Shown here one piece after another: positions 29,217 to 38,590 of a DNA stretch of 64,000 nt. The notes beneath the pieces are model-generated. The model saw nothing but the letters and a program-made list of their open reading frames with translations. It had not been told where the DNA came from and made no database searches. A program made the translations under genes and the position numbers. Each line of letters begins with the position of its first letter. The stretch's first letter is position 1. Source of the DNA: Bartonella bilalgolemi (lineage in GTDB: Bacteria; Pseudomonadota; Alphaproteobacteria; Rhizobiales; Rhizobiaceae); assembly GCF_023500045.1 (NCBI RefSeq), contig NZ_JAMCOF010000007.1, positions 1 through 64,000 on the forward strand, written 5' to 3'.

Positions 29217-29244
29217 AAAAAAAGGCCCTATCTCTGATAGGACC
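29217..29244 (-). terminator. Rho-independent terminator of hbp copy 3
   Basis: On the minus strand GGTCCTATC-AGA-GATAGGGCC forms a nine-pair stem with a three-base loop, followed by seven T. It lies 28 bases after the stop of the gene at 29272. Confidence 0.85.
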
Positions 29245-29271
29245 TCTTTATGACTTAAATTTTACAATAAA

Positions 29272-30111
29272 TTAGAATTTGTAAGCTACCCCAACGCGGA
29301 AATCATTGGCTTTATAACTAACTTCAAATTTGTCATTATGCAATTTCTTTTTACCGAAATCTGAGTAACGATACTCTGCACGAAGCATTACATTGTCAGT
29401 CATAGCAAAATCAACACCAGCAGCAAGAGTATAGCCAATCATTGTTTTTGATTCATCAACCGTACTTGTCTGACTAGAAGGCTCTGTTTCATCAACTCTT
29501 TGTACAGGCATTTTCCCCTGACTAACTGACACGTCAAGGGTATCTTGAAGCTGTGTATAAGCAACACCCCCAGCAACATAAGGCATAATACGATCAGCAG
29601 CAAAACCAATACGAACCCGTGTAGCACCAGCCCACTTCTCTTTTAAAGTATGATTATATTTCGTAATTTCAGCGTCTTTTTCCTCTGGCGCTGGCTCCTC
29701 TTCTTCCTTTTTTTCTGTGCTTGGATTTCTTAATTCAACTGCCACTGTGTGCTCTTTTGTGTCTTTCTGTCCAGACAAAACAATATCCGTATCAACACCT
29801 AGAATCAGGCCGTTTCCTAAATCAACATTCGAACCTGCATAAAAACCACCCATAAAACCTGAAGGCTTAGACCACAAAGCTTTATCAAGCGGATTCCACT
29901 TATTAAGATCATCACCATCACGGCCACTGAAAGAAGTCTTACTAGAAAAACCACCAATCTGTCCACCAAAATAAAAACCCGTCCAAGAAAAAGCTGGAGC
30001 AACAACAATTGTTTCTCCTATTTCTTGAGGAACTGTAATATCCGCTGCTTGTGCTGCAGAAGCTGTCATTAAAGCAATAACAGACGCCGTCATTAAACAT
30101 TTCATATTCAT
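29272..30111 (-). CDS. Hemin-binding protein (Hbp), Omp25/Omp31-type porin, copy 3
   Basis: A 279-residue paralog with the most canonical Hbp signal peptide (MNMKCLMTASVIALMTASAA, cleavage after QAA). FSWTGFYFGGQIGGFSSKTS and the shared C-terminal barrel end DFRVGVAYKF follow. One predicted surface loop (about residues 130-150) is a run rich in Glu, Pro and Lys (KKEEEEPAPEEKDAE) that the other two copies lack. By family it binds hemin at the outer surface. Confidence 0.87.
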   Translation of the reverse strand: MNMKCLMTASVIALMTASAAQAADITVPQEIGETIVVAPAFSWTGFYFGGQIGGFSSKTSFSGRDGDDLNKWNPLDKALWSKPSGFMGGFYAGSNVDLGNGLILGVDTDIVLSGQKDTKEHTVAVELRNPSTEKKEEEEPAPEEKDAEITKYNHTLKEKWAGATRVRIGFAADRIMPYVAGGVAYTQLQDTLDVSVSQGKMPVQRVDETEPSSQTSTVDESKTMIGYTLAAGVDFAMTDNVMLRAEYRYSDFGKKKLHNDKFEVSYKANDFRVGVAYKF

Positions 30112-30516
30112 AAATTTGCTCCATAGCTAATGTTCATGGGCATATATGTTACACACTTACTTCAAAATATCTGTAGCAAAAATGACACAGACATAAAAAA
30201 ACCATAATTATAAGTGATAATTCTTGGCTTTTTGCTTAGTTTGTAGATATAAAAATAGAATATTGTAACCATAAAGCTCACTATTTCCAAAATTTCTTAA
30301 TTACTAAAATTCGAATAATACTGATTATTATGGAATCAACAATATCATGGATATAATGAAATCACATCTTGCTGAGTTGTATTCAGTTATCTAGAATATT
30401 CTTCTAGCCACCCACTTTTCTCACTGACTAGAAACAAAATTAAGCCTCTGCAACCAGTGATAACAAAATATATCCCCGAAAATAAAAAACCCACGTAAAA
30501 ACCGCACACTTATCAA
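30112..30516. other. Intergenic region upstream of hbp copy 3
   Basis: This 405-base region is AT-rich and contains no credible frame. It should hold the promoter of hbp copy 3 and, at its right end, the decayed 3' part of hbp copy 4. I could not identify a specific iron- or heme-responsive site. Confidence 0.4.
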
Positions 30517-30843
30517 CTACCAACCCAATGGACTTAACTTAGATAAACTAGGTCTTTTTTTTCTGTGATGAGATGTCTCTGGCCCTTTCTTTTTTTTATA
30601 TTTTATCTTTCTTGAATCATTCGATGCAAAAATCACACGCACTGGTTCTGTTATTTCTTCCCACTTACTGTAAACACTACGACCATAAATTAGAAAAAAA
30701 TCTTTTAACGACTTCTTATTCCATTCACTAACACAAAAAGTTGAAGAAATAAGTGGTATCTCCTTTTTAAGATCAGATCCTTGAACTGTAGAAGCTGTCA
30801 TCATAGTGAAACTCGTTACTGTAATAAAATACTTTATATTCAT
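30517..30843 (-). pseudogene. Hbp copy 4, N-terminal remnant
   Basis: A 108-codon frame starts like its neighbours (MNIKYFITVTSFTMMTASTV, then a QGSDL cleavage region) and so keeps the Hbp signal peptide. The rest lacks the SWTGFY motif and all barrel strands and ends in a basic, non-barrel tail. It is best read as an hbp gene that lost its barrel through deletion and frameshift. A short exported product cannot be ruled out, because the frame itself is open. Confidence 0.6.
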
Positions 30844-30930
30844 AACTTATCTCCATACAATAAAATACAAAACGTGTCTTTTATAAATCATTTCATAACA
30901 CATATCTACAAAAAAATGATGTACACATAG

Positions 30931-30958
30931 AAAAATCAAAAATCTTGTCTTTAACAAG
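30931..30958 (-). terminator. Terminator-like hairpin after hbp copy 5 remnant
   Basis: On the minus strand CTTGT-TAAAG-ACAAG is followed by a T-rich stretch. It lies about 30 bases after the decayed hbp stop at 30988, the same spacing as the terminators of the intact copies. Confidence 0.5.
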
Positions 30959-30987
30959 GTCTTCCTATAAATTACCCTCATAACACA

Positions 30988-31276
30988 TTAAAATTTACGA
31001 GATGCACCAATGCAAAAATCATTAGTAAAGAAAATTTTAAATTCTAAATAAAATCTGAGTAATGTTATCGCTTAGCGCTTCAAAATTAACGGTAAGTCTA
31101 GAAAAAAAAGAAGGTATTTTTATTTTATCTATCTCATCACCAATTCAATAAGCTCTTCATAAGTTCAACTTGATTTGAAAAATACCTTACCAAACTCATT
31201 TTTCTGAATAGCACGTTCACTGATTAGCCGTATTCCCAAAGATAATCCTAACAACAACACAAAACCTCATATTCAT
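30988..31276 (-). pseudogene. Hbp copy 5, decayed remnant
   Basis: Reading leftward from the ATG at 31276, a degraded signal-peptide start (MNMRFCVVVRII) soon hits a stop. Near the other end, YSDF and then FFTNDFCIGASRKF with a stop at 30988 match the Hbp ending YSDFGKK...TNDFRVGVAYKF. The middle of the gene is deleted. This is a fifth, dead copy of the tandem family. Confidence 0.6.
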
Positions 31277-31469
31277 AAAAGATTCATTTGTAACCTACTA
31301 TCATACTTTATAAAAACATAATGTATTTTACTTTTTGTAAAAATGTCAGTTGACACTCCTCAAAATGATACAGAAAAATGGATAAAGAAAGATTTGTAAT
31401 GCACTGATATTCTGTATAATGATATCAACTATTTCTTCTGTTTCCGATTTCAGAAATAAATTTTAAAGC

Positions 31470-32090
31470 TCAAACATGTGCAAAAATATCAACTTCTGAC
31501 CATCCCAAAAGATCAAGCTTTGCTCTTACAGGCAAAAATTGAAAACACGCCTTTGCAATATCTTCGCGTTCTTCACGTTTTAAACGTTCTTCAAATATAC
31601 TTTTTAAACGATGTAGATATAAAACATCGGATGCTGCATATTCAATTTGTGCACGCGATAAAGCATCTGCTGCCCAATCTGATGATTGTTGCTGTTTAGA
31701 AATATTAACATTCAATAATTCACTACAAATTTCCTTCAAACCATGCCGATCCGTATAAGTACGCGTCAGTTTTGAGGCAATCTTTGTGCAAAAAACAACA
31801 TCGGGCATCACAGCAAATGTATGCGCTAAAATAGCAAGATCAAAACGTCCAAAATGAAATATTTTCGTAATTGTTTTATCTTCAAGCAATGCAACTAAAT
31901 TAGGAGCTCTATTTTGTCCTTTAGCAATCTGTATAATATCAGCAGTACCATCTCCAGAAGAAAGTTGAACTACACACAAACGATCACGGTGTGGCTGTAA
32001 TCCTAAAGTTTCAGTATCAATTGCAATAGAATCAACACAATAATTATCCAAATTTGGTAAATCACCTTGATGAATACGAATCTCAGCCAT
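31470..32090 (-). CDS. rnd: Ribonuclease D, short form
   Basis: A 206-residue DEDDy 3'-5' exoribonuclease. The motifs are in order: SIAIDTETLGL (Exo I, Asp and Glu), IFHFGRFDLAIL (Exo II) and EYAASDVLYLHRL (Exo III with Tyr and Asp). It lacks the HRDC domains of E. coli RNase D, as is usual for the Rhizobiales short form. It should trim tRNA and other RNA 3' ends. Its start overlaps the end of the M20 peptidase gene by eight bases. Confidence 0.9.
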   Translation of the reverse strand: MAEIRIHQGDLPNLDNYCVDSIAIDTETLGLQPHRDRLCVVQLSSGDGTADIIQIAKGQNRAPNLVALLEDKTITKIFHFGRFDLAILAHTFAVMPDVVFCTKIASKLTRTYTDRHGLKEICSELLNVNISKQQQSSDWAADALSRAQIEYAASDVLYLHRLKSIFEERLKREEREDIAKACFQFLPVRAKLDLLGWSEVDIFAHV

Positions 32091-33477
32091 TTATTCTCCT
32101 GTTTGCTAAGGCAGCAAGAATGCGTACCCAAGACCGTTGCCCCTTATGAAATGATTTTAAATTATATTTCTCATTAGGTGAATGAATCCGATCATCAGCT
32201 AATGCAAATCCAACTAAAATAGTTTCCATATTAAAAATTGATTGAAAGTCCCCAACAATTGGAATAGAGCCCCCCATAGCCGTTAATAAAGCAGGTGTCC
32301 CCCATTCCTGAAATAAAGCGTCTTGTGCTACTTGAATAAAAGGCGACTTATAAGAAAGTTGAATTGCTGGAGAAGCACCATGCTCTTTAAATGCAACTTT
32401 ACAATCTGCAGGAATAAGAGAGTGCACATAATTACGAAAAGCTTGGCGTATCTTTTCTGGATTCTGCTTATGCACTAAACGAAAAGAAACTTTTGCATAC
32501 GCTTGAGAAGCAATCACCGTCTTAAATCCTTCGCCCTCATATCCTCCACTAATGCCGTTAATTTCTGCTGTAGGACGAGCCCATATTTGTTCTAAAAGAC
32601 TCCGTCCCTTTTCTCCAGCAGGAATAGAAAGACCAATAGGATTAAGAAATGTCTCAGCATTACAACCAAGTTTATCCCATGATTGTAAAATTTGTAAAGG
32701 CGTCTCTTCTACACCATCATAAAATCCAGGAAGTGTTACTCCACCATTTTCATCATGAAGCCCTGCCAAAATTTTAGTTAAAATGCGAATAGGATTAGCT
32801 GCTGCGCCTCCAAAATAACCTGAGTGCAGATCACAATTAGCTGCCGTAACAATAATCTCTTCCTCTAGAATCCCTCGAAGACCGACAGAAATCGATGGCG
32901 TATTCGCATCCCACATTGAGGTATCACAAACTAATGCACAATCAGCCTTCAGTTCATTAATATTTTCCTTTAAAAAAGGAATAAGTGAAGGCGAGCCACT
33001 TTCTTCTTCACCTTCCAACAAAATAGTAACCTTTACAGGAAGCTGTTTTGTTTCTTCTTTAAAAGAACGACATGCCTCAATAAAAGTCATAAGCTGGCCT
33101 TTATCATCTGAAGCACCACGAGCACAGATAATCTTGTGTCCATTCTTCTCTTTTAAAGAAGGCTCAAACGGATTATTTTCCCATAAATCTAGTGGATCAA
33201 CTGGTTGTACATCATAATGCCCATAAAATAATACATGCAAACAATCATCAAAAGGTCCTGGATGATGACCAACAACTATTGGATGACCAGGTGTATCACG
33301 GCGTGAAGCTGTGAAACCTATACTCTTCAAATCTTCCACCAGCCAATCAGCTGTTTTACGACATTCATCTTTATATGCTGGATCTGTAGAAATAGATTGA
33401 AAACGTAAAAGAGAAAAAAGATGTTCAAGATTTTTTTCTAGATTCCTATCAAGATGCTCTAACACTTTATTAAGCAT
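32083..33477 (-). CDS. M20 family metallopeptidase (dipeptidase)
   Basis: A 464-residue zinc peptidase. The metal ligands are visible in FYGHYDVQPVDPLDLW, ICARGASDDKGQ and LLEGEEESGSPSLIPFL (catalytic Glu followed by the metal Glu). A lid/dimerisation domain lies between about 200 and 310. The sequence fits the broad-specificity dipeptidase branch of the M20 family more than DapE or ArgE. It is probably cytosolic and cotranscribed with rnd. Confidence 0.9.
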   Translation of the reverse strand: MLNKVLEHLDRNLEKNLEHLFSLLRFQSISTDPAYKDECRKTADWLVEDLKSIGFTASRRDTPGHPIVVGHHPGPFDDCLHVLFYGHYDVQPVDPLDLWENNPFEPSLKEKNGHKIICARGASDDKGQLMTFIEACRSFKEETKQLPVKVTILLEGEEESGSPSLIPFLKENINELKADCALVCDTSMWDANTPSISVGLRGILEEEIIVTAANCDLHSGYFGGAAANPIRILTKILAGLHDENGGVTLPGFYDGVEETPLQILQSWDKLGCNAETFLNPIGLSIPAGEKGRSLLEQIWARPTAEINGISGGYEGEGFKTVIASQAYAKVSFRLVHKQNPEKIRQAFRNYVHSLIPADCKVAFKEHGASPAIQLSYKSPFIQVAQDALFQEWGTPALLTAMGGSIPIVGDFQSIFNMETILVGFALADDRIHSPNEKYNLKSFHKGQRSWVRILAALANRRING

Positions 33478-33553
33478 AAAAAAAAGCCTTCCAATCTTCG
33501 AAAATTATAGATATGACTTTAAGCTTGTTACAAAATTTTGCAAGACACATTAT

Positions 33554-34429
33554 TCATTTTTGACATTGTGGACAATAAAAACTCGAACGCCCTGACTGTA
33601 AAATACGCACAATAGGTACCCTACAATTCAAACATTCTTTTCCTTCACGTCCATAAACTGAAAAATAATGTTGAAAGTATCCAAGTGAACCATCTGCATG
33701 CATATAATCACGTAAAGAAGTCCCCCCAGAAATAATTGCTTCAGTAATCAAATTACATATATTTTGTGCAAGAAAATTTGCAGATTCCAGCATATATACA
33801 TCTTCTAATGCCAATGTAAATGCACTACGCCGTGGTGATAAATGACTACGCCAAAGTGCTTCACAAACATAAATATTCCCCAGGCCAGCAACAATAGACT
33901 GATCAAGCAAAGCTGTTTTCAGAGATGTTTTTTTATTGGCAAAAGCTTTTTTTAAATAAGCACCAGAAAGCGTATTGTTCATAGGCTCAACCCCTAGCCT
34001 TCTTAAAAGTGGATGTTCATAAAGCTTTGTTGTATCTGTTAAAAGTATAAAACCAAAACGGCGAGCATCATTATAAGTGAGACGATAAATTTTATCATCT
34101 TTTGCTTGAACATTTATAATACAATGATCATGCGCAACTAATTTGCCTATAGAAGAATGCTCTTTTCTTGAAAATTCATCCTCTATACGCCACGATCCTG
34201 ACATACCTAAATGACTTAAAATTGTTTCATTATGTGAAAGATAAAATAATAAATATTTCGCGCGACGACTAAGTTTTATGATCGTTCTACCCACCAATCG
34301 CTCAGAAAATGCTTCTGGAAAAGGAAAACGCAAATTTTTACGATTAAGTTTAACAGATATAATTTTTGCGCCAGTTAAAAGCGGATCAAGTCCACGGCGA
34401 ACTGTTTCTACTTCAGGAAGTTCAGGCAT
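33554..34429 (-). CDS. mutM: Formamidopyrimidine-DNA glycosylase
   Basis: A 291-residue base-excision repair enzyme that removes 8-oxoguanine. The start PELPEVETVRRGL carries the catalytic Pro and Glu; it must follow the initiator Met, so the ATG at 34429 is chosen over the longer frame. The C-terminal zinc finger CLNCRVPI...SSFYCPQC and the helix-two-turn-helix region with LGNIYVCEALWR are intact. It sits 29 bases after the M29 peptidase gene on the minus strand. Confidence 0.95.
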   Translation of the reverse strand: MPELPEVETVRRGLDPLLTGAKIISVKLNRKNLRFPFPEAFSERLVGRTIIKLSRRAKYLLFYLSHNETILSHLGMSGSWRIEDEFSRKEHSSIGKLVAHDHCIINVQAKDDKIYRLTYNDARRFGFILLTDTTKLYEHPLLRRLGVEPMNNTLSGAYLKKAFANKKTSLKTALLDQSIVAGLGNIYVCEALWRSHLSPRRSAFTLALEDVYMLESANFLAQNICNLITEAIISGGTSLRDYMHADGSLGYFQHYFSVYGREGKECLNCRVPIVRILQSGRSSFYCPQCQK

Positions 34430-34458
34430 TATCTCCCCAATGATTTCATATGTGTAAA

Positions 34459-35715
34459 TTAAGCCCACTCACCCTGACGAAATACAGGAATTTTTGCACC
34501 ATTCTGCATAACACCGTCTATGTTGATTTCATTTGATCCAATCATCCAGTCAATATGAATAATACTCTTATTCCCACCACGCATCTCAATCTCTTCTGTC
34601 GTCAATGCTGCTCCATTTAAAAAACATTTAGAATAACATTGCCCTAAAGCGATATGACATGCAGCATTTTCATCAAACAATGTATTATAAAAAAGTAAAC
34701 CGCTCTTAGAAATAGGTGAAGAATGGGGGACAAGAGCGACTTCGCCCAATCGACTAGCACCCTCATCGCTTTGTAAAACTTTTCGCAAAACTTCTTGTCC
34801 CTTTGAAGCCGACGCATTGACAATACGCCCTGCTTCAAAACGCACTTCAATATTATCAATGAGCATTCCTTGATAGGAAAGTGGCTTCGTTGAACGAACA
34901 AAACCATCAACTTTATAAGCATGAGGAGTTGTAAATACTTCTTCAGTAGGAATATTAGGGTTACAGACAACGCCATTTTGAGCAATCGAGGCACCTCCAT
35001 GCCATTCATGTTCATCAGCTAAACCAACCATTAAATCAGTTCCTGGACCTGTAAAATGCAAAGCAATAAAACGTTGCTCATTAAGCCAAGCTGAACGTTG
35101 TTTTAAATTAGCATTGTGCGCATGCCATGCATATACAGCATTATCCTGTGTCACACGTGAAGCAAAAAAAATAGCTTCTGCTAATTTCTGAATTGCTTCA
35201 CCAAGAGGCAAATCAGGAAACATTGCTGTAGCCCATCCCGCTGTTGGATAAGCGATAATTGACCAGTTAATCGCAAAATTCGATATTTTATTAAGAGCTG
35301 GCTGATAAGCTACTGAAGTGGCCTTATTCAAACGTGAAACCTTATTCAAATCTTGATTGGAAAGCAACAACGGATTATCTCCAACAATTGCCAAACGTGC
35401 AGCACCATTTTCAAATGCTTTTGCCATTCCTTCATAAAGCCAAGAAGGCGCACAATCAAAACTAGCAGAATGCGCATTTTCAAAACGGATAAGTGATAAT
35501 GCTTCATCACCAAACAGTGGTGTAATAACGCCAGCGCCAGCTTTATAAGCATGATAAGCTACCTGTCGAACCAAAGGTAAAGCTGTAACTGGAGCTGTCA
35601 AAACAAGATCCTGCCCTTCTTGTAAATTGAGCCCTACCTTTATTGTGACTTCTGCAAGGCGGTCAAGCATTTCAGGAGAAATCATCTCATCAAGATCAAA
35701 ACGCATAACCCTCAT
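34459..35715 (-). CDS. M29 family aminopeptidase
   Basis: A 418-residue metallo-aminopeptidase of the AmpS/aminopeptidase T family. The N-terminal VTIKVGLNLQEGQDLVLTAP, the middle FTGPGTDLMVGLADEHEWHG, the metal-binding NIPTEEVFTTPH and the C-terminal IHIDWMIGS are hallmark segments. It removes N-terminal residues from peptides in the cytosol. A second in-frame ATG (Met4) could be the start. Confidence 0.92.
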   Translation of the reverse strand: MRVMRFDLDEMISPEMLDRLAEVTIKVGLNLQEGQDLVLTAPVTALPLVRQVAYHAYKAGAGVITPLFGDEALSLIRFENAHSASFDCAPSWLYEGMAKAFENGAARLAIVGDNPLLLSNQDLNKVSRLNKATSVAYQPALNKISNFAINWSIIAYPTAGWATAMFPDLPLGEAIQKLAEAIFFASRVTQDNAVYAWHAHNANLKQRSAWLNEQRFIALHFTGPGTDLMVGLADEHEWHGGASIAQNGVVCNPNIPTEEVFTTPHAYKVDGFVRSTKPLSYQGMLIDNIEVRFEAGRIVNASASKGQEVLRKVLQSDEGASRLGEVALVPHSSPISKSGLLFYNTLFDENAACHIALGQCYSKCFLNGAALTTEEIEMRGGNKSIIHIDWMIGSNEINIDGVMQNGAKIPVFRQGEWA

Positions 35716-35736
35716 CTCTTATTTTAACTACAAAAA

Positions 35737-36585
35737 TTACCGACTCTTATATCGTTCTTCTAACATTGCAACAACTGCATTTAACTGGTGTGTTGAAGGC
35801 ATAGCATATGCTAAAATCGTTGTGTTTTCTCTTAGCTCATCTTCACGACGAGGTGCAGATATAGGAATAGGGATTCTATCAAGCTGTGCAACAACAAAAG
35901 GTACAAAACTCTTTTTATCTGCTTGTGCAATCTCTATTGAAACAGGAACTTCTTGTATTTCTTCTGTTTTTATTTCTCTACCGTCTACACTTGAATTCAT
36001 AAAGTTGGGCATATCATCAGAACGTTCCTGAGAAAAAGCAAACGCAACATCATAAGGACGGTCATTAACAGGAACTTGAAGCGATCCATCATGCAAACGT
36101 TTTTCATAGAAAGCGTTGCCTCCCGCGACACGAACATAGTGCATATTTTTATAAGGAAAAGATAAACCAGCAGTATGGAAAAACATGGCATTTTTACTTT
36201 TCTTATCTCGCTCACCACGTAAAACAGCATCGGCAGCCTCTTTAACACGAGCAACAGATGCTTTCTCAAGCATAGGGCGTGTTAAAACACCCGGAGCAAA
36301 TTGCTTACGCTGACCAACAACACCACAAATAGTCTTTGGATAAGCGCTTGAATTTACACGATTCATAACAACCGTTCCAACAGCAATCATTCCCTCACGA
36401 CTTGAACGATTTGATTCAAAATACATTGCACGCATAAGACATTGGCGTTCTGTCAATGAATACTCAACTGATTTAGTTTTTTTATAGTCGCTCGCTTTTT
36501 GAAGATTCACATGATCTGAGGAGCACCCTACGATAACGGACGATATAACGCAAAGAATAATAATAACCCACTGATTTTTTTTCAT
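35737..36585 (-). CDS. SleB-type cell wall hydrolase, lipoprotein
   Basis: A 282-residue protein with a lipoprotein signal (lipobox VIVGC, acylated Cys21). A hydrolase_2/SleB domain follows: ERQCLMRAMYFESNRSSREG carries the catalytic Glu, then GTVVMNRVNSSAYPKTICGV and KQFAPGV. These enzymes cleave peptidoglycan glycan strands. The C-terminal third is polar and probably a linker. The product should be anchored in the envelope and act in wall remodelling. Confidence 0.88.
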   Translation of the reverse strand: MKKNQWVIIILCVISSVIVGCSSDHVNLQKASDYKKTKSVEYSLTERQCLMRAMYFESNRSSREGMIAVGTVVMNRVNSSAYPKTICGVVGQRKQFAPGVLTRPMLEKASVARVKEAADAVLRGERDKKSKNAMFFHTAGLSFPYKNMHYVRVAGGNAFYEKRLHDGSLQVPVNDRPYDVAFAFSQERSDDMPNFMNSSVDGREIKTEEIQEVPVSIEIAQADKKSFVPFVVAQLDRIPIPISAPRREDELRENTTILAYAMPSTHQLNAVVAMLEERYKSR

Positions 36586-37047
36586 TTTACAAAATACGTT
36601 CCTATGCCTTCAAATATCAAAAATTCAAATGAATTTTTAAATACAAATCAAAAAAGTATACAATTAATTGCTTAATTGCTAATTTTTAACACATATAATC
36701 TAATCATCAAAAAACGCTTATACACAAAAAACAATAAAAAAATCTTAATTTAAAACATCTCTCATTGTCTAAATGATTCAATGAAACATTGTTTTATTCT
36801 TAAGTTTCAAACATAACCTTACAAGACTAATATCTCTACAATTACTATAGTATTCGATAACCAATAAACATTCACACCTCAGTACCATCCAAAAACTTTT
36901 TACACAAAAAATAAAGCTGAGTAGATCCATAAAAATTTTGCCATCCTCAAATGTAATTCAAAACAGATTTAGAAGTCTTATAGGGCATACCAGTTAACAA
37001 CAAAGTCTATCCCTCCTTAATAATCGGTTCATTTAAAATAAAAAAGC
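36586..37047. other. Intergenic region after phoU
   Basis: This 462-base, AT-rich stretch lies where many alphaproteobacteria carry phoB. I see no response-regulator pattern or other convincing frame in it, and no RNA gene. Confidence 0.4.
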
Positions 37048-37764
37048 CTAATCTGTTTTCTTCTCACTCACTCCAACTTTATACGTCATATCATCACGGG
37101 GACGACCAGACGTCATATGATGGCCTGTAATAATATAATGAAGCGTTTCAGCAATATTAGTCACATGATCACCAATCCGTTCAATATTTTTTGCACAAAA
37201 AAGTAAGTGTGTACAAACTGTAATATTACGCATATCTTCCATCATATAAGTTAAAAGTTCACGAAAAAGAGATGTATACAAAGCATCAATTTTATCATCA
37301 CTTTCACGTACTGCATCAATGCGATCTAATAAACGACTCCTATAAGCATCAAGGACTTCCTTTAACTGATTGCGTGCTAAAGCTGTAATTGTTTCAAGCC
37401 CACGGTAAAAAGCTGCAGGTTGACGTGTTTCCGAAATAGCAACTGTCCGCTTTGCAATGTTTTTCGCCATATCTCCAATTCGCTCAAGATCAGAAGCAAT
37501 ACGGATAGCACCAACAATTTCACGTAAATCAACAGCCATTGGTTGGCGTTTACAAATAATGGTAATCGCTTTTTCATCAAGATCACGTTCTGCTTCATCC
37601 AAAAATAAATCATCGGCAATAACTGTAGCCGCTAACTCAGAATCATCACACACAATTGATGCCACAGCACGTTCAATCATTCTTTCAGCATGGCATCCCA
37701 TTTCAGAAATCTTGGATTCCAAATATTCTAATTCTATATCATAAGAATGAACAATATGGCTCAT
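37048..37764 (-). CDS. phoU: Phosphate signalling regulator PhoU
   Basis: A 238-residue protein made of two three-helix repeats. Metal-coordinating acidic/Asp stretches appear in LDEKAITIICKRQPMAVDLR and in RIGDMAKNIAKR, and again as IERIGDHVTNIAE in the second repeat. PhoU links the Pst transporter to the PhoR kinase and limits phosphate uptake. It is the last gene of pstSCAB-phoU. Confidence 0.95.
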   Translation of the reverse strand: MSHIVHSYDIELEYLESKISEMGCHAERMIERAVASIVCDDSELAATVIADDLFLDEAERDLDEKAITIICKRQPMAVDLREIVGAIRIASDLERIGDMAKNIAKRTVAISETRQPAAFYRGLETITALARNQLKEVLDAYRSRLLDRIDAVRESDDKIDALYTSLFRELLTYMMEDMRNITVCTHLLFCAKNIERIGDHVTNIAETLHYIITGHHMTSGRPRDDMTYKVGVSEKKTD

Positions 37765-37791
37765 GATAGTACCTTATACCCTTCAATTCAC

Positions 37792-38577
37792 TTACCCAAA
37801 ACGCCCAGTAATATAATCCTGCGTCCGTTGCTCTTTTGGTGAAGTAAACATCATTTCTGTTGCACCAACTTCGACCAAATGCCCTAAATGAAACATAGCC
37901 GTATATTGAGAAACACGTGCTGCCTGTTGCATAGAGTGTGTCACAATAACAATTGTATAATTTTGTCTCAACGCATCGATCAGCTCTTCAATACGCGCTG
38001 TCGCAATTGGATCAAGAGCTGAACAGGGCTCATCCATCAATATAACTTCAGGACTTATAGCAATAGCACGTGCAATACATAAACGTTGTTGCTGTCCACC
38101 TGATAAACTCGTTCCTGGCCCATGAAGGCGATCTTTCACTTCTTCGAATAATCCCGCTTGTATCAAACTTTTTTCAACAATATCCTGTAATTCAGTACGA
38201 GATTTCACTAAACCGTGAATACGTGGCCCATAAGCAACATTTTCAAAAATAGATTTTGGAAAAGGATTAGGTTTTTGAAAAACCATTCCAACACGTGCAC
38301 GCAATTCTACAACATCAATACGTGAGTTATAAATATCTTCCTCATCTAAAGTAATCAAACCTGTTACTTTAGCACCTTCAATTGTATCATTCATACGGTT
38401 AAAACATCGTAAAAAAGTCGATTTTCCACAACCTGAAGGTCCAATTAATGCAGTGACTTGATGTTCAATAATATCAAGAGTGATGCCATGAATAGCCTCT
38501 TTCTTTCCATAAAAAACACGAACATCTTGACCACGCATCTTGATCTTCATACTAGATTCAACCTCAGTTTTATACAT
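37792..38577 (-). CDS. pstB: Phosphate ABC transporter ATPase PstB
   Basis: A 261-residue ABC ATPase. The Walker A motif is GPSGCGKST, the Q-loop is FQKPNPFP, the signature is LSGGQQQRL and the Walker B motif is [12 protein letters not shown]. The [14 protein letters not shown] segment is typical of PstB. The frame opens upstream at 38607, overlapping pstA, but the ATG at 38577 has GGAGAG about six bases before it and is chosen. Confidence 0.95.
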   Translation of the reverse strand: MYKTEVESSMKIKMRGQDVRVFYGKKEAIHGITLDIIEHQVTALIGPSGCGKSTFLRCFNRMNDTIEGAKVTGLITLDEEDIYNSRIDVVELRARVGMVFQKPNPFPKSIFENVAYGPRIHGLVKSRTELQDIVEKSLIQAGLFEEVKDRLHGPGTSLSGGQQQRLCIARAIAISPEVILMDEPCSALDPIATARIEELIDALRQNYTIVIVTHSMQQAARVSQYTAMFHLGHLVEVGATEMMFTSPKEQRTQDYITGRFG

Positions 38578-38590
38578 AAACTCTCCAAAA

